A stretch of 64,000 nt of DNA from Rhizophagus clarus (Eukaryota > Glomeromycota > Glomeromycetes > Glomerales > Glomeraceae). The notes under the pieces are model-generated. The model was not told the DNA's origin. It did not search any database and worked only from the letters and a program-made list of their open reading frames with translations. Numbering within the stretch: the first letter of the stretch is position 1; each line of letters starts with the position of its first letter. The stretch covers positions 124,001-188,000 of the forward strand of contig BLAL01000223.1 of the NCBI GenBank assembly GCA_015698045.1, written 5' to 3'. Below, piece by piece: positions 34,448-47,363 of the stretch. Both the position numbers and the translations under genes were made by a program.

Positions 34448-35781
34448 CTAATGATCTTTCGGTAAAGTCCAACCTCCGATATGTCCATCTTTAATTGTTA
34501 AAGAACGCAATGCAGTCGGAACAAGGATTCCCAATTTTATTAAAGATTCATTTGCATCAAAATCGTCACCACTAAATGAAAATTCTTTAAACTGTTTACA
34601 ATGATTAAACAGAAGTAAAATTTCATTTATCATAAAACTGGTAAATAAAGAAATGAAATATTCGAGCATTGCTTAGTAATTGATTCAATTATTTGCGCAC
34701 TATCTTTCGGATCCGCTCGAATCCACCATAAAGGATATCTTCTTTAAACTACTCTTTGTATTATGAAATATATCCTCCCAAAACTCATGTTGTGGAAGTG
34801 GATAAAGAGGATTCCATTCGTTGCAAAAGTCAAACTCTCCCAATTGTAGGAAAGAAGTTAATGACATTATTCGATTATCAAGAGGAATGAAACAATTATG
34901 TATTTTCAATGATTTTAGATTTCTGCAAGCAGGTAGCAACATTATACTACTACTATCTCTTTTCTAAAGTCCGTATACATTAATTCTAGAGTATGTAAAG
35001 TCTTCGATTGAGAAATAAGAGAATCTATTAAGAATGCCATTAAACGTTTGTATCCATAAAAACAAACACTTTCTAAACGTGTTTGACTTTCGATAAGGGT
35101 GGCGTAACTTATTACGTCGGAATCATAATTAGTTTTCCGATGGATTATTGGGGGAAACCCTACGAAAATCCTACGTAATTCCACTTTTGACAGAGCAAGC
35201 AAAAGTTTAGATTTGTTGTCACCTAAACAAATAAGCTCTCGTAGATTTGCTAAATAATTCGAAGTATCTGAAGAGGAAGGCATGGCTCTACTATGTAAGA
35301 AAAGATCATAAAAACCCTGCACCGATTCTCGAAGAGGTTACATAATTCTCTTGCTACAAGAATGGTTTTTCTTTCATTTTCTTCCACGACACAATCTTCA
35401 ACGCGATCCTCTTGATGTTCATTATCCGGTTTGACTTCTTCCTCATAATTTAAGACACGATAAAGCCAACAAAGATATTAACCACTGTGAAATCGACCAA
35501 AACATATAATCATAATCGAGAGCACGTAAAAAAGAGCATAGTCAAAAATGGGAGGAATTGATTCAAGATGGTATCTAATACCATTATTATATAAGACTTT
35601 CTTTGATTCTTCTGGTAAGCAGGCAACATAAGTTTGAATCAAATTTGTCGCAGAGGTTTGAGTAATCGAATGAGAACGCCAAGGACGACTCCATAAAATG
35701 TTGATCGTATTATGACACCAAAAGCGATTCACTAGTAAACATGAATGCAATGTTTTGTTATCGTCTTCATTATATATTGCT
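34448..35781 (-). pseudogene. Broken F-box/LRR protein gene
   Basis: The minus strand carries consecutive pieces of one gene in different frames. From about 35781 a truncated F-box end reads EDDNKTLHSCLLVNRFWCHN, then NILWSRPWR and a segment ending near 35478. After a stop, a charged stretch EEEVKPDNEHQEDRVEDC leads into SVQGFYDLFLHSRAMPSSSD (35322-34942). Leucine-rich-repeat-like parts follow: RNLKSLKIHNCFIPLDNRI (34942-34700) and a last piece ending ALRSLTIKDGHIGGWTLPKD (to 34448). The start methionine and the first part of the F-box are missing, and there are at least three frame breaks. The layout matches the F-box/LRR genes common in Rhizophagus. Intact copies would bind Skp1 in SCF ligases; this one is dead. 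Confidence 0.8.
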
Positions 35782-36348
35782 TAAATCGTAGTAGTACATC
35801 AAAAAATTTTATCAGATTACGTAAGCTTCATGTGACATATATATTAGCCAATCAAAATTTAGAATTCAATAAATAAATAGTCTATTATTTGTTATGTAAA
35901 TAAATAGCCCTGTTCAATTCCAGACCGGATCGGATTTATCGCAAATTTTACACCTTAGATAACCAGTCAAACAGATCTATAATTATATTCAATTGTAATT
36001 ATAATCTAATTGGTAATACATTTTTTCGGTCAATCCGATATGATTAAGGACTAATAGTTTAGGATAATATATTATATTATTATTAACTTAGAGTATAATA
36101 TTATTCTAATCTAGGCATTTATATACTGGAAAAATCAGAAAATTTATAGGAAAAACTAGAATTAGGTAAAGTACAGAATCAAGCACAAAATAAGCAGTAG
36201 TGAATTTAAATTTTAATTAAGTAAAAGAAATAAGTTTATACATTAGACTTCAATACTAATAGTTTTATTATAATACACAGTTGTATTATTAATAAAGATT
36301 ATAAAACTTTACTAAAATAAAAATATTATTAGTTGCAATTGTCTTCAG
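35782..36348. other. AT-rich intergenic DNA
   Basis: Between the F-box relic and a MITE. Very AT-rich with no clear repeats or frames. Confidence 0.5.
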
Positions 36349-36356
36349 ACTATAAT

Positions 36357-36798
36357 AGGACCGGGAAAACTAATAATAGAGGTTACCGGATAATAGTAAA
36401 TTGGTGAGTTTACCCAAATTAAAAATATTTTGCATAAGTAATTGACTTAAAAATCTAACAATCCTACACAGGAATGTCTGAAGAATATAATGAACCATAA
36501 ATTATTCTTGTAAAATTAATATTAACTGAGATCATTAAATTTTCCAAAAAAAATTTTATAATAATGCGAACCACTTTTAAAAAAATTTATTAATTATGCG
36601 AACCACCCTTTTGTGTTACACAGAATATATAAAAATTTAAATTGAGTGTATAAATGGCAAATTTAACTCTAACCTTAAGCAGATATTGTTAGTCCACACA
36701 TTTTGGCTTCATTAAAAATTGAATATATCAAAAATTTAATCAACTTTACTAGTGTGCCGGGTGCTACGGTGACCTCTATTATAAGATTTCCCAGTCCT
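36357..36798. mobile_element. hAT-type MITE, 442 bp, perfect 8-bp target duplication
   Basis: The left end aggaccgggaaaactaataa and the inverted right end aggactgggaaatcttataa match over about 32 bp. The 8-bp direct repeat actataat flanks the element exactly (36349-36356 and 36799-36806). No coding frame. The 8-bp duplication assigns it to the hAT superfamily. Confidence 0.85.
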
Positions 36799-36806
36799 AC
36801 TATAAT

Positions 36807-37287
36807 ATACTATATATAAAGCATAAAAGTATATTATTACTTTTCATAATTAAACCACTTTAGATTACTTACATTTTTTTTTTTAATTTTATATATGAAA
36901 ATACTGAAATAGTATTTTTTTTCATTTTTACATTATTTAAAAATACCAAAATTAATAATTTTAGTATTTTTTTTCAATTTTATATACAATTAACTCTCTT
37001 TAAATGCATTCTTTCTAAATGCATATATTATGTATTTTCTCTTTAAATTCACTTCTGATTATATATGAGTACTTCCAGTTTAAAACTGGTCTAATCATCC
37101 ACCAAAATATTTATATATTTTAATTAATAAAAGTATTTAAATCATATGATTATAATAAAAATTTAACATTGTATTATTTTTAGCACTTTCTAAAATGATA
37201 ATTTATTTATATAAAAGCCATATAAAGTCATATACAAAATTATAAAAAATTAAATAAAATCAAATAAAATCTTATATAATTATCATA
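36807..37287. other. AT-rich intergenic DNA
   Basis: Between the MITE and the next transposon. T-rich and A-rich runs only. Confidence 0.5.
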
Positions 37288-37514
37288 TACTAATCAAAAA
37301 AGGAATATTCAGTCTTAACAAAATTTGGCCTATATTTGACTAAAATTAAAAAAATTTGACCTTAATTAGTAATAATCTGCAATTAGGCACATATTCGATA
37401 TTATTGAACTATAGTCGAATAGTGTACATTAATTAAATGTTGTGTCACAAATCACATATTGATAGTGTATTATATGTATCACCAGTTCAATTAAAAGCTT
37501 AAATTTAAACTTTT

Positions 37515-38010
37515 AATAAAGTTCTCCTTTCATCCTTCCCTTTTCCTTTTATCCTTCACCTTTCCCTTATTTTTCTTTTCCTTCATTCTTCACTTATTCT
37601 TCCCTATCTTCGTTCTTTCTCTATCCTCCATCTTTCCCCTTTACTTCATCTTTTCCTTTTTCTTTTCTTTCCTTTATCTTTTCTTTTATACTTTTGATAA
37701 ATAACTTAGCAAAATGATATATATATATATATATATCTTAATGCCTTTTTTCTATTTTTTATGATATTTGATATTCATTATTATACAGAACCAGATTTGC
37801 TAACAGATGCCAATCTGATTCAAATCTTATTTAGCTTTTTTTTTCAATAAAATCTTCCCCTTCTCTCCCTTTTTTTTAACCTTTTCCTTAACCTTTTCCT
37901 TAACCTTTTCTCTCAAATCACTTTACTTTTTTTCTTTCATTCTTTCTCTTCCATTTCTTTTCTCTTCCTTTCTTCCTTCTTCCCTTCCCTCACAATCATC
38001 TCTCTTTCAT
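37515..38010. repeat. Long pyrimidine-rich (C/T) tracts
   Basis: Two blocks, about 37515-37690 and 37850-38010, consist almost only of C and T on the plus strand (ccttttatccttcacctttc; ccttttccttaaccttttcc). They are separated by a short AT region. Such polypurine/polypyrimidine strands can form triplex DNA. They lie inside the decayed CACTA. Confidence 0.7.
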
Positions 38011-38339
38011 AAAGAATAAAAAAAAAATTTTCTGAATTTTAACAAAATGTTTACAACATTTTGAATTTTTTTTTAAGTGACTTCTTCAGTTTCTAGACAT
38101 GATTTTCCAAAAGGTTTATTTTTTTTCTACCAAAAAGATTAATAAAAAGAAATGTTCATTAACTGTAGTTGTGGTTTCAAAAATTTTTTAAACAGTACGC
38201 AATGCTTATACTCGACTAGCACCTTGAGTAATATTAATGATTTATCAATGTAAAAAATTAGAATTTTAGACAGCTCTTGATTAGTCTTCTTTTCTTTTAT
38301 AGGTGGTACATATAAATTTCGTATAAAATTTATTTTTTC

Positions 38340-40150
38340 TTTCATATTAACAAAACATTCATTTACTAATGTTTCATTATTTCTCTTTTTTTTAGATGAG
38401 AAATTCAGAGATAATCTTTTTTTAACAAAACGTTCATTAACGTTATTAATGTTTCAATTTTTCTTTTATTAGATGACTATAACTAAATAAAGAACTAAAA
38501 AGAAAAACAAAATAAAAAATAGTTTCTAAATGCGTAAAGATTCAGTCATCCTTTATTATTATTATTATTATTTAATGAACTATTTCTAATGCTGACAGTT
38601 CGTTGTCTTTCTTTTTTTCTAGACAGATCATTCAGTTCTGAAAAGTTTTATATAAGATAAGAGCGAAACTAATACTTTGTTATGCGTATTATTATAAAGT
38701 TTTTTTTATTTTATTTATACTTAATATTTTAACAAACTTTAATTAAGTTCTTTTTTTTTTGTTTGTAGAGTCAGTTTTTTGGATCTTGGAGGCTGGTATC
38801 AGTATCTTTTTAAAGTGAATATCAGTTTTACTTTTCAACTTTTTTTAACAAAATAATAATAATGTTTCATTATTTTTTTTTTTTTTTTTTTATAACATTT
38901 TTGAACTACTTTAATACTGTAGGATTGTGATTCTAGCCTGATGAATAATATCAACAGAATCTTTGAAACGAAACTTTTAAAAAAAATTTTTTTTTGTTTT
39001 CTGGCTAGCTAACTTTCAAATTATTTTTGTAGATAAATTTTCAGAAGTATAGATTTCTGAAATTTTATTTTATTTTTATTGTAATAATTTACTATAATGA
39101 AACATTTAACTTCTTTCTTTTTTTTAAGCAGGTTTAAGTCTTTCAGTTTTTGGTAAGGGAGTCAGAATCAATTTTTTTATTAATTACATTTATTTAACAA
39201 AATGTTAATGTTTTATTTATTTCTTTTTTTTAGGCTGTCTCTTTATACATTTGGAATTGAGTAGATTTTTTCTTGAATTATAAATTTTTAAAATACCTAC
39301 TAATCTTTTGAGTTTTTCTTTTTTTAGCAGTTTGCTCTTTAGATCTTTGAACGCGCAGATTTATGGTGAGTTTTTTTATTATTTTCAATTTTTTTATTTT
39401 TAACAAATTGTTAGCTAGCAAATTTATTCTTTATTTTTTTTAGGTTGCTTTCAACTCTCATTAATACGGATTCAAGATTTTTTTAGGTAGAGGATATATT
39501 GGGATGTATAAGATAGTAGATTTTTAGTGAGATTTTTTTCTTTTTTTACTAAAATTTAACAACATATACGTTTCATTTTTTGATTCTTTTTTAGGCGACT
39601 GTTCTTTAGACTTTAGGACACAAATGCATCTTTGAAATTTTGGTAGGTTTAAAACATTTTTAAATTTATCTTTTTTAACATAACGCTTATTAATATTTTA
39701 TTTTCTTTCTTTTTAAACAACTAGCATATCGATAGGTTATATATCAGTAAGTAAAAAATCTATTTTAACGAATTGTTGCTAACAGTTGTTTTATTTCTTT
39801 TGTAGATTATTCTTGATCTTTTAAATACGCATTGAATATTGAAATCCTAGGTAAAATTTTGAATTTGAAATTTACTTTAAAAATTCTATTTTAATTTTTT
39901 TCTTTCTTTCTATTTCTTTTAGTAAACCAGCCCAATTTTAGACTACAAACAGAATACCAGTAAGTTTTTAAATGCTTGAAAACCTTCTTAAAAAATATCA
40001 ATTTACCATTTTTTTTTTTTTTTTATTTTTTTAAGAACCTGATTCTGACTTGAAAATACCGGCCAAAATCCAGGTAAGTTCTGAAGAGTTTCTTATTTTA
40101 AACTTCTTTTAAAAGTATTTTAATTAAGCATTTTTTTTACAGACTCTGAT
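38340..40150. repeat. Degenerate ~90-110-bp satellite array with T-run/AG words
   Basis: Roughly 16 very diverged units. Each has an aacaaaatgttaatg-type palindrome, a long T run and ag, then a short unique-looking stretch. The words resemble the minus strand of the 1318-3140 array, so the two may share origin. No reading frame is conserved. Confidence 0.6.
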
Positions 40151-40916
40151 AACCATTCTAAGCAGTATGCTTTCAAAACTATTCTATATAAAATGGTAGG
40201 AGTGTTTTGATACTTGGATAAATCAAATGGTAGTAAGGTTTAAATTCAATGAAATTTAAAAATTTGTAAAGAAATTTTATTTAATGTTACTTTTTTACAT
40301 AGGTTTTGAAACTCTTTTAGATGTATGTGAATCGTCTGTTTATTTAATAAATTATGTGAATAGTAGTTGTGAATAGATGGTGGATGGATAGTACGTGGAT
40401 AGATGGATGATAGATGAATGATAAGGGGAGTTACACATATCACATAATATCCATTTTGTTATAAACCCTTACCCCTTCCTCTTCCTGTTAGATTTAATAA
40501 CCAATCAAATTATAGTATTTATAAATTATATAATTAATATAAGTGTAACGTAAGATTTTAACTATCCCCCTCCCCCTCTTTGATAATTACGTAATATGTA
40601 TAAGCTTCCTAATATATACTGTATATAGATATTAGATAGAATTTTTTTTTTTATGTAATTAATAATCTTTTAATAAAATGTTAATAAATTATAAAATTCA
40701 GAATTAAATTGTCTCTAGTTTGACCTATTTATCAATAATATTCAGGCTACATACAGTAGTCAAATATAGTTATTTTTAGGATCGAATAAATATCCTAATA
40801 TAAGTAAAATAATGGTTGGATTTTCTTTCTGAATTTGAGACAATTGGCATCCTAAATGCACCAAAAAAATCAGCTTCAATTTGATATAGGTTAGATCGTC
40901 ATTTGACCTATATTTA

Positions 40917-41474
40917 GGACTCTGATCAGTTTTGGTAATTACTGAACTGTACTGATCAGTTTTGGTATCAGAGCAGTTTCAGTTTTATGATTTATCGAAC
41001 TGAAACTTTCAGTTTCGGTATCAGTTTTATGATTTACTGAACTGATTTACTAATAATAAATGTTTTTTGAAAAACATTTTTTTATTAGATAATGTAGTTA
41101 AAAAAAATGTTTTGTGACATTTTTTTGCAAAATTAGTAAAAAATGTTATGAAACATTTTTTATATATGCAATTTAATAGTTTTATAACGTTATTTTTCCA
41201 TTTTATTTGAAAATGTTACGAAATGTTTTTTTACAGATATTAAATGATTTAAAAAAAATGTTTCAACCCATTTGTAAAAATATTGCAAAACATTTTTTTA
41301 TAAATAATTTGAAAAAAATAGTACAAATTGATTTTTACTAATAATATTCAGTAAATCAGTTCAGTTTTCAGTAATTATCAGTCAGTTTTGGTAATCACTA
41401 ATACTGATACTAATCAATTCAGTTCAGTATCAGTTTTTGCAAAAACCAAACCAAACTGAACTGATCAGAACCTT
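40917..41474. mobile_element. Small inverted-repeat element inserted in the CACTA right end
   Basis: The insert splits the CACTA right end and is flanked by the 11-bp direct repeat acctatattta (40906-40916 and 41475-41485). Its ends, ggactctgatcagttttgg and inverted aaggttctgatcagttcag, are imperfect inverted repeats. Its interior has words such as aaaaaatgttttgtgacat. A larger relative in opposite orientation lies at 47364-48935. No coding frame; probably a hAT-type non-autonomous element. Confidence 0.65.
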
Positions 41475-41527
41475 ACCTATATTTAACTTGGTTAAATTTA
41501 GGTTAAATTATCCTATTTCGACTAGTG

Positions 41528-42957
41528 ATAAAAAAATTGTTTATTATTAAATATATTTTTCCTTAACTTTTAAAATATTATTAATTCTTTAAAGCATAAT
41601 TTCAATAAGTTTATTACATATCTCTAGAAAAATTTCATTTTATAATTTAAAACCCTGTTCCTAGAGTTGTTCTTTACCTTTAATTTCAATGTTTAATGAT
41701 TTGAGCCTTTAATCCACATTATTTCAAAAATGCTTTATAGGATTTAAGTCTGAAGATTATATAAGCCAAAATAAAACCTGAATGTTATTATCTGAAAATT
41801 ATTTTCAAATTAATTTTACCATATGCTTAAGAATAGTCCCTGAATACAAGATATTAAACTAAGATAACTGTTTCATATACTTTAGGAATAATTTCTTTAA
41901 GTAATATAAGTGTAACCATGTATACTTTGGCTATTTTGATATTAGTAAACATAGTAAATATCACATTAATTATCATAACAAGGTTCCAATCATTATATTC
42001 ATACTGGTCAAAATCAATACTATCAGATACATATAATCTTACACATATCAGATACCTGATATGTACCTGTTAAATGCAGAAAAATGGTGACATATAGTAT
42101 AAAAAAGTCATATATATCTCATATATATCAGATAATTAGATATCAGTCATATATCAGTCATATATTATAAATATATTGGGTACCTGATATTACTATAATA
42201 AATATTAGACAGATATTATACACTTATTAGATACTGCTAATAAGTATTCTATATATATCTAATATGTATCTTATATGTAACTGAAATATATCAGATATTC
42301 ATAATTTACTAATCAAACTCAAATATTATTAGACAAATATCAGACATAATTTTCACATATATCAGATAACAGCATTGAATTATTGATTTAATAATATTAA
42401 TATTAATAAATTTATAATTTAAATACATGTAATTTAAAGTAATTTAATTCATTCAATTATATGAAAGTTTTATTTATTTTAATTAATAATAAAAAAAATT
42501 ATACAAAAAATATTATAAAAAAAAATTCATTAAGTATTAGCAAAGAAAAGAAACGTCAATAAAAATTTTTTTACGTTATAGTATTAATATTAATATTAGT
42601 ATAAAGGTTAATAAAAGTAGAAAAGAAATGTCAATAAAAAGATATAAAATATAAGTATTAATGTTAGCATTAATATTAGTGGAAGTATTAATAGAAGTAT
42701 TAGTAAAAGAAAAGGAACAAAATGTTTAATAGTAGAATATTATTAGTAGAAACGTTAGTAGAAGAAAACATGTTAGAAAAATATATTAATAAGAGTGATA
42801 AGAATAATATATTGGAAAAAAAAATTCTATATCTTTGTATTTATTTTTAAATAAATAATATATTTTCCATTTGTTTACACAGGTAAATAAAAAAAATCAA
42901 TAATAAAATGTTATTAGTTAGAACATTAGTGAAAAAAAAAATCTATTAGAAAAATAT
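41528..42957. other. AT-rich region with atatcagata-type simple repeats
   Basis: Between the CACTA and foldback elements. 42040-42370 is rich in short imperfect words atatcagata and tatatatca. 42570-42720 has runs of tattaatattag. No gene. Confidence 0.55.
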
Positions 42958-43372
42958 ACAGTGAACATCAAAACAAATGCACTAAAATTTTTTAAAGTTG
43001 TTAATTGTTCTTATTAAATCAATTTAAATTCAATTAAAATAAAATTTAAAATATAAATAATACATAATATAAACTATTAAAAACAGAAAATTCAATATAA
43101 ATTTATTAATTGGTTTTTTAATTACTTAATATTAAACCAAAGAAAACTTGATGTTTTTATTTTGCTACTTTTTAAAATTTTTAAAAAATCAAAATTTTTA
43201 CAAAATTGTATTATGATTTTATAATAAAAAAATGTAAAATTAATTATTAAATAGCTTAAATTATTGATTCAAATTAAAAAAAAATCAATACTTTTTAATA
43301 ATAAATTAATTTATTTATTTAATAAATATAGTTAAAAATTATTATAAAACATGCAATTTTTTTAGTACAAGG

Positions 43373-43823
43373 TAGAGCTCTGAATTTCCAGTTTGGTTCT
43401 GTTTTCAGGTTCATTTCCAATTCTAAACTTGGTTCTTTACTGGATACTTTTTAGAATAAGATTTTTATTGAAAAACGTTTTCAGAATCATTTTTTAACTG
43501 AAAAATGTTTTTTAGTTAAAAAACTTCATTAGAAAACATTTTCAGTTTGAAGTGTTTTTTGAAAAAATGGTTTCAGTTTCATTTTTTGATCTGAAAATGA
43601 AACCAAAACTAATTTTTTAAACTAAAAACATTTTTTAGTAGTGTTTTTTAACTGAAAATATTTTCAGTTAAAAGTATGATCTGAAAATATTTTCAGCTAA
43701 AAGTATGATCTGAAAATATTTTTCAATAAAAATTTTAAGCTGAAAAACACTTTTAGTAAAATTTTATATCAGAGAGCCAAATCAGAACTAAAAACAGAAT
43801 TAAACCAGAAATTTAGAGCTTTA
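43373..43823. mobile_element. hAT-type MITE, 451 bp, inside the foldback arm
   Basis: The ends tagagctctgaatttccagt and inverted taaagctctaaatttctggt are inverted repeats. The flanks are gtacaagg (43365-43372) and gtataagg (43824-43831), an 8-bp duplication with one change. The interior is made of aaaacattttcagtt-like words in both orientations. The right arm of the foldback lacks it, so its empty site is visible near 46945. Confidence 0.8.
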
Positions 43824-43935
43824 GTATAAGGTTTTTTTTGAATAAAATTAGATCAAAGATTTTAATAATAAAATAATATTAAACTTTAGATTCTTCTAGT
43901 TAAGAAAAATATGCGAAAAAAATTGCATTTGTAAC

Positions 43936-46697
43936 TAGGGATAGTTAGGTCAGTCCTGGTTTGGTCTTGGTTCTGAAACCTAAAAATTCTATTGAACGGA
44001 CCTGTGGGCCAGGTCCTAAGAGAGTAAGTCCTAGGACTTGGGTCTTATTAAGTTCGGTCCTGAACCTGGTCCTAGGATCTGGTTCTGGATTAAATTATTT
44101 ATAAATTTTGTTGTATAAAACTGAAGTTTATAGCTTAATAATAATAAGAACATGTTTCATTAAAAGAATTTAAAGCTTTTTTCATATTGTTAAGCAATTT
44201 AAGGGAATAAAATATATAAATTTTTACATAGCAAAAATTGATAACATTTATTATTTATTATACCTTAATTAGTTAAAACTGTTGATCGATAAACTAAATT
44301 CTAATTAAAAGGCTAAGCCACATTTTTTTCTTCAACGTTATTATTTATCCAACTTTTAGCACATAATGACGCCCTTGCAGTTTCTGATTTTGAGTTTTTG
44401 TAATTGTATTTCCGGCAATAGAGAATGCTAATTTTGAAATAATAAATACAAAAATTAAATATTATTTGGATTATTTCAAACGAATTGATATTAAAGATGT
44501 TGAGTTATTTGTTTGCCAATTACTATGTAATAAACTTACCCTGTTCATATGCAACACTTGTGAATTGTATCACCAGATAATCTCTCGCCATTAACGAAAG
44601 TACTAGAAATTTGATGGAGTGAGCTTGCCACCAGAGTAGTACTTCTACATTCTCATCACAAAGCAATGCCAAGTATCGTTCTATTACTGCGAAATCAGGA
44701 TTATTTGAAGGTGAGATTTCAGCTTGTGCTGCTTCAGTAGCTTCTCCTAAACGCCATTTTTTTAGTTGATAGAAATATTTTCTTCCTGATGTATTATTAT
44801 TTTCATTAGGAATGGAAGTTTGTGGTTGTGAAACTTTGCTATAATAAAGGGAATATTTTTCTTTTAAGGTATTAATCACTTTTGTTATTGGTTCACCTAA
44901 TTCAAAGAGGGTAATTTTATTCTGCAGATCTAATATTATAGCAATCGTAGTTGCACCATCAAGAATCATCCAGTATTTCTCGATCTTTTGATTCATTAAC
45001 TCGGCTAACATATATTGATCACTTTCCATACAGTATTTTAGATGATCCTGAATTTCATTAAAATAGAATCATACGTCAGCAATGGTTGGATATTTAGAAC
45101 CTGAAAGATTTTTGGTGGCTCTTTCAAGTGGTTTTAAAATGATTATCATTTCCTGCAATTAAATTTATTAAAAATAATAATGGAAATAAGTGATTAATTA
45201 TTATATTGATTAAATTTTATTGATTTTTGAAATATAAATTTATTAATTTACATTAAATAAAATTCAGGCACTTCTATCCCTATTTCCTACTACTATTATC
45301 CTGCATTTTTACGCCCCTGTTATTTTATTTACCTTAATCTTTGTCTATATTATAAAGGATGGCATTAATTCTCGTATGTTTTCATGTTTAATTACAAGCA
45401 TCCTTAATGTCATCTTCATTCGTTGAAATTTACAAAGCATATAATAGGTGGAGTTCCACCTTGTTTCTATATCAACTTCAGGCTGGAGATATTTGATTTT
45501 TCCATAGAACATAAATCGCGTAAATCATCACATAACAAAACTGAATTCTTGATCTTTAATATCAACTTACACACGTTAAGAATTTCTTTGTCAATTATCT
45601 CCATTTCTTGTTTAGCTGCAAGATTAAGAATATATGCTAAGCAGCAGTAATAACTAAAAGAAAAACTATCATTTAAAGCCCTCTCAAATTCTTCTGATAA
45701 CTTTCGACCGCATACTAGCATCGCAGATTCATTATCGGTGGTGAGTGCTAGAGCTTTACTCACTAATTTAAATTCACAAAGAACACTATTAATCGCAGTT
45801 GCTATGTTAATTCTTGTGTGATGAGTTTTAAATAGAATAATGTCAAGTAAAAAACGCTGAAGAGTCCAATTTTCGTCAATATAATGAATAGTTAAACTAA
45901 GATACGCTTCACTGCTTAATGTTGATGTCCACATATCTGCAGTAAAGGAGACTTTTCCAGGTATTTTTAATATATCATAATGAATATTTAGATATTATTT
46001 ATCGAACTCTTGGATTACTTTCTCTTTAATTTGGTGACAGTTAAAAACTTTATAGCGAGAATCGAAAACATTTATCATTTTGATAAAATTTTCATTCTCT
46101 ACAACACTGAAAGGCTGTTGGTCACCAATTATTCAAGTAACAACCACATCATCCCGCTCTGATTTCTCTTTTTCAGGTCAAGGATCTTTACATTTAAATT
46201 TTAAAGTTGTTTACTTTCCAACTTTTTTGATCACTATACAGTGTTTGTTTAAAAGATGCCGTTCAATACTAGAGTTTCCTAACTTAATAGAAAACACAAA
46301 ACCGCATGTTTTACATACTGGTACTCCTGGATGAGAGGGATCTTTACAGTTTACATATTTCCATATTGAAGCAGTTTTACGTGAATTCTCAGGCTCGTCT
46401 ATTTCGTCATTTATGTCATCAATATTTGGAACAAACGTGTCATCTGAACTGTTAAAAGTACTGCTCATTATTTATGTGATACATGTTAGAATTTTAGATA
46501 TTGATTGGCAGGCATATCGGCATATTGCTTAATTGCTATAAATTTTAATATTTCTGAAATTCTATTGGATAGGACTCTTTAGGACTAGATTTTCATTGGT
46601 CTTAAATCCAGACCTAAAGATCTGCAGATCCAGTCCTAGGATCAAGTCTTTAGGTCCTAAGTCTTTAGGTCCAGGACCTAGGACTTTACCATCCCTA
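43936..46697 (-). mobile_element. hAT transposon, 2.76 kb, perfect 8-bp target duplication
   Basis: The element starts tagggatagttaggtcagtc; its inverted right end is tagggatggtaaagtcctag. The sequence tttgtaac is repeated exactly on both sides (43928-43935 and 46698-46705). Subterminal regions repeat ggtcctag words (cctaggacttggg; cctaggatctgg; ggtccaggacctagga). It carries a minus-strand transposase relic with BED finger and dimerisation region. It interrupts the left arm of the foldback element, so it is younger. Confidence 0.9.
44300..46468 (-). pseudogene. hAT transposase relic (BED finger, RNase-H-like core, dimerisation domain)
   Basis: From ATG 46468 an acidic head leads into a BED zinc finger: SIWKYVNCKDPSHPGVPVCK, then CGFVFSIKLGNSSIERHLLNKH, with the C-x2-C and H-x4-H ligands. 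Broken frames continue with QPFSVVENENFIKM and KVSFTADMWTSTLSSEAY, holding the first catalytic-type Asp. Then come LALTTDNESAMLVC with the second, HHTRINIATAI and, near 45029-44523, the C-terminal dimerisation part (NPDFAVIERYLALLCDENVE, then LLWWQAHS, LSLMARDYLVIQFTSVAYEQ). An intron 44539-44423 with a gtaagt donor would join YEQ to AFSIAGNTITKT; a frame break follows, with ETARASLCAKSWINNN in another frame. Several stops and shifts mean it cannot make an active enzyme. Confidence 0.88.
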
Positions 46698-47363
46698 TTT
46701 GTAACAGACCTCTAGTTAGTAAAAAATCATTAATTAAAAAATAGTAATGATTTTCATTTTACATATAATGAAAATCATTTCTATATGTAAAATAAAAATC
46801 ATTACTATTTTTTAACAAGCAATTTCTTACTAACTAGAGGTCCATTGCAAATGCAGTTTTTTTTCACATATTCCCCTTAACTAGAAGAATCTAAAATTTA
46901 GTGATTTTATTATAAAAATTTTTGATCTAATTTTATTCAAAAAAAACCTTATACTAAAAAATTGTAAATTTTATATGTTTTATAATAATTTTTAATTATA
47001 TTTATTAGATTTTTTTTTTAATTTTAATCAATAATTTAAGCTATTTAATAATTAATTTTACATTTTTTTATTATAAAATTATAATAAAATTTTATAAAAA
47101 TTTTGATTTTTTAAAAATTTTAAAAAGTAGTAAAACAAAAGCACCAAGTTTTTTTGGTTTAATATTAAGTAATTAAAAAACTAATTAATGAATTTATATT
47201 TAATTTTCTATTTTTTAATAGTTTATATCATATATTATTTATATTTTAAATTTTATTTTAATTGGATTTAAACTAATTTAATAAGAATAATTAACAACTT
47301 TAAAAAATTTTGATGTATTTATTTTGATGCCCACTGTAATAATAAGAGTATTAATAATAATAT

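Larger units (their letters stand above)
37288..41527. mobile_element. Decayed non-autonomous CACTA element, 4.2 kb
   Basis: The left end tactaatcaaaaaaggaata resembles the end at 52476 (cactagtcgaaaaaggaata). The right end ...cctatttcgactagtg at 41527 and the ~230 bp before the insertion at 40917 (cagtagtcaaatatag; ggttagatcgtcatttgacc) match the right end at 59240-59540. The 3-bp ata flanks both ends (37285-37287 and 41528-41530), the target size of CACTA elements. The terminal C has mutated to T. No transposase remains; the interior holds a pyrimidine tract, a satellite array and a younger insertion. Confidence 0.7.
42958..47336. mobile_element. Foldback (long inverted repeat) element with TA flanks, host of two later insertions
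   Basis: The left end cagtgaacatcaaaacaaat and the inverted right end cagtgggcatcaaaataaat are followed by arms that stay complementary for several hundred bases: 42958-43372 plus 43832-43935 on the left, 46760-47336 on the right. The centre of symmetry is near 46770. TA lies immediately outside both ends (42956-42957 and 47337-47338), as in Tc1/mariner elements. Subtracting the MITE and the hAT with their duplications leaves about 1.15 kb of nearly perfect palindrome with no gene. Confidence 0.75.

Noticed and set aside
38139-40443. Short minus-strand frames at 38139-38345 and 40246-40443
   Set aside because: Low-complexity frames in decayed repeat DNA; the second covers a gatggatggata simple repeat.
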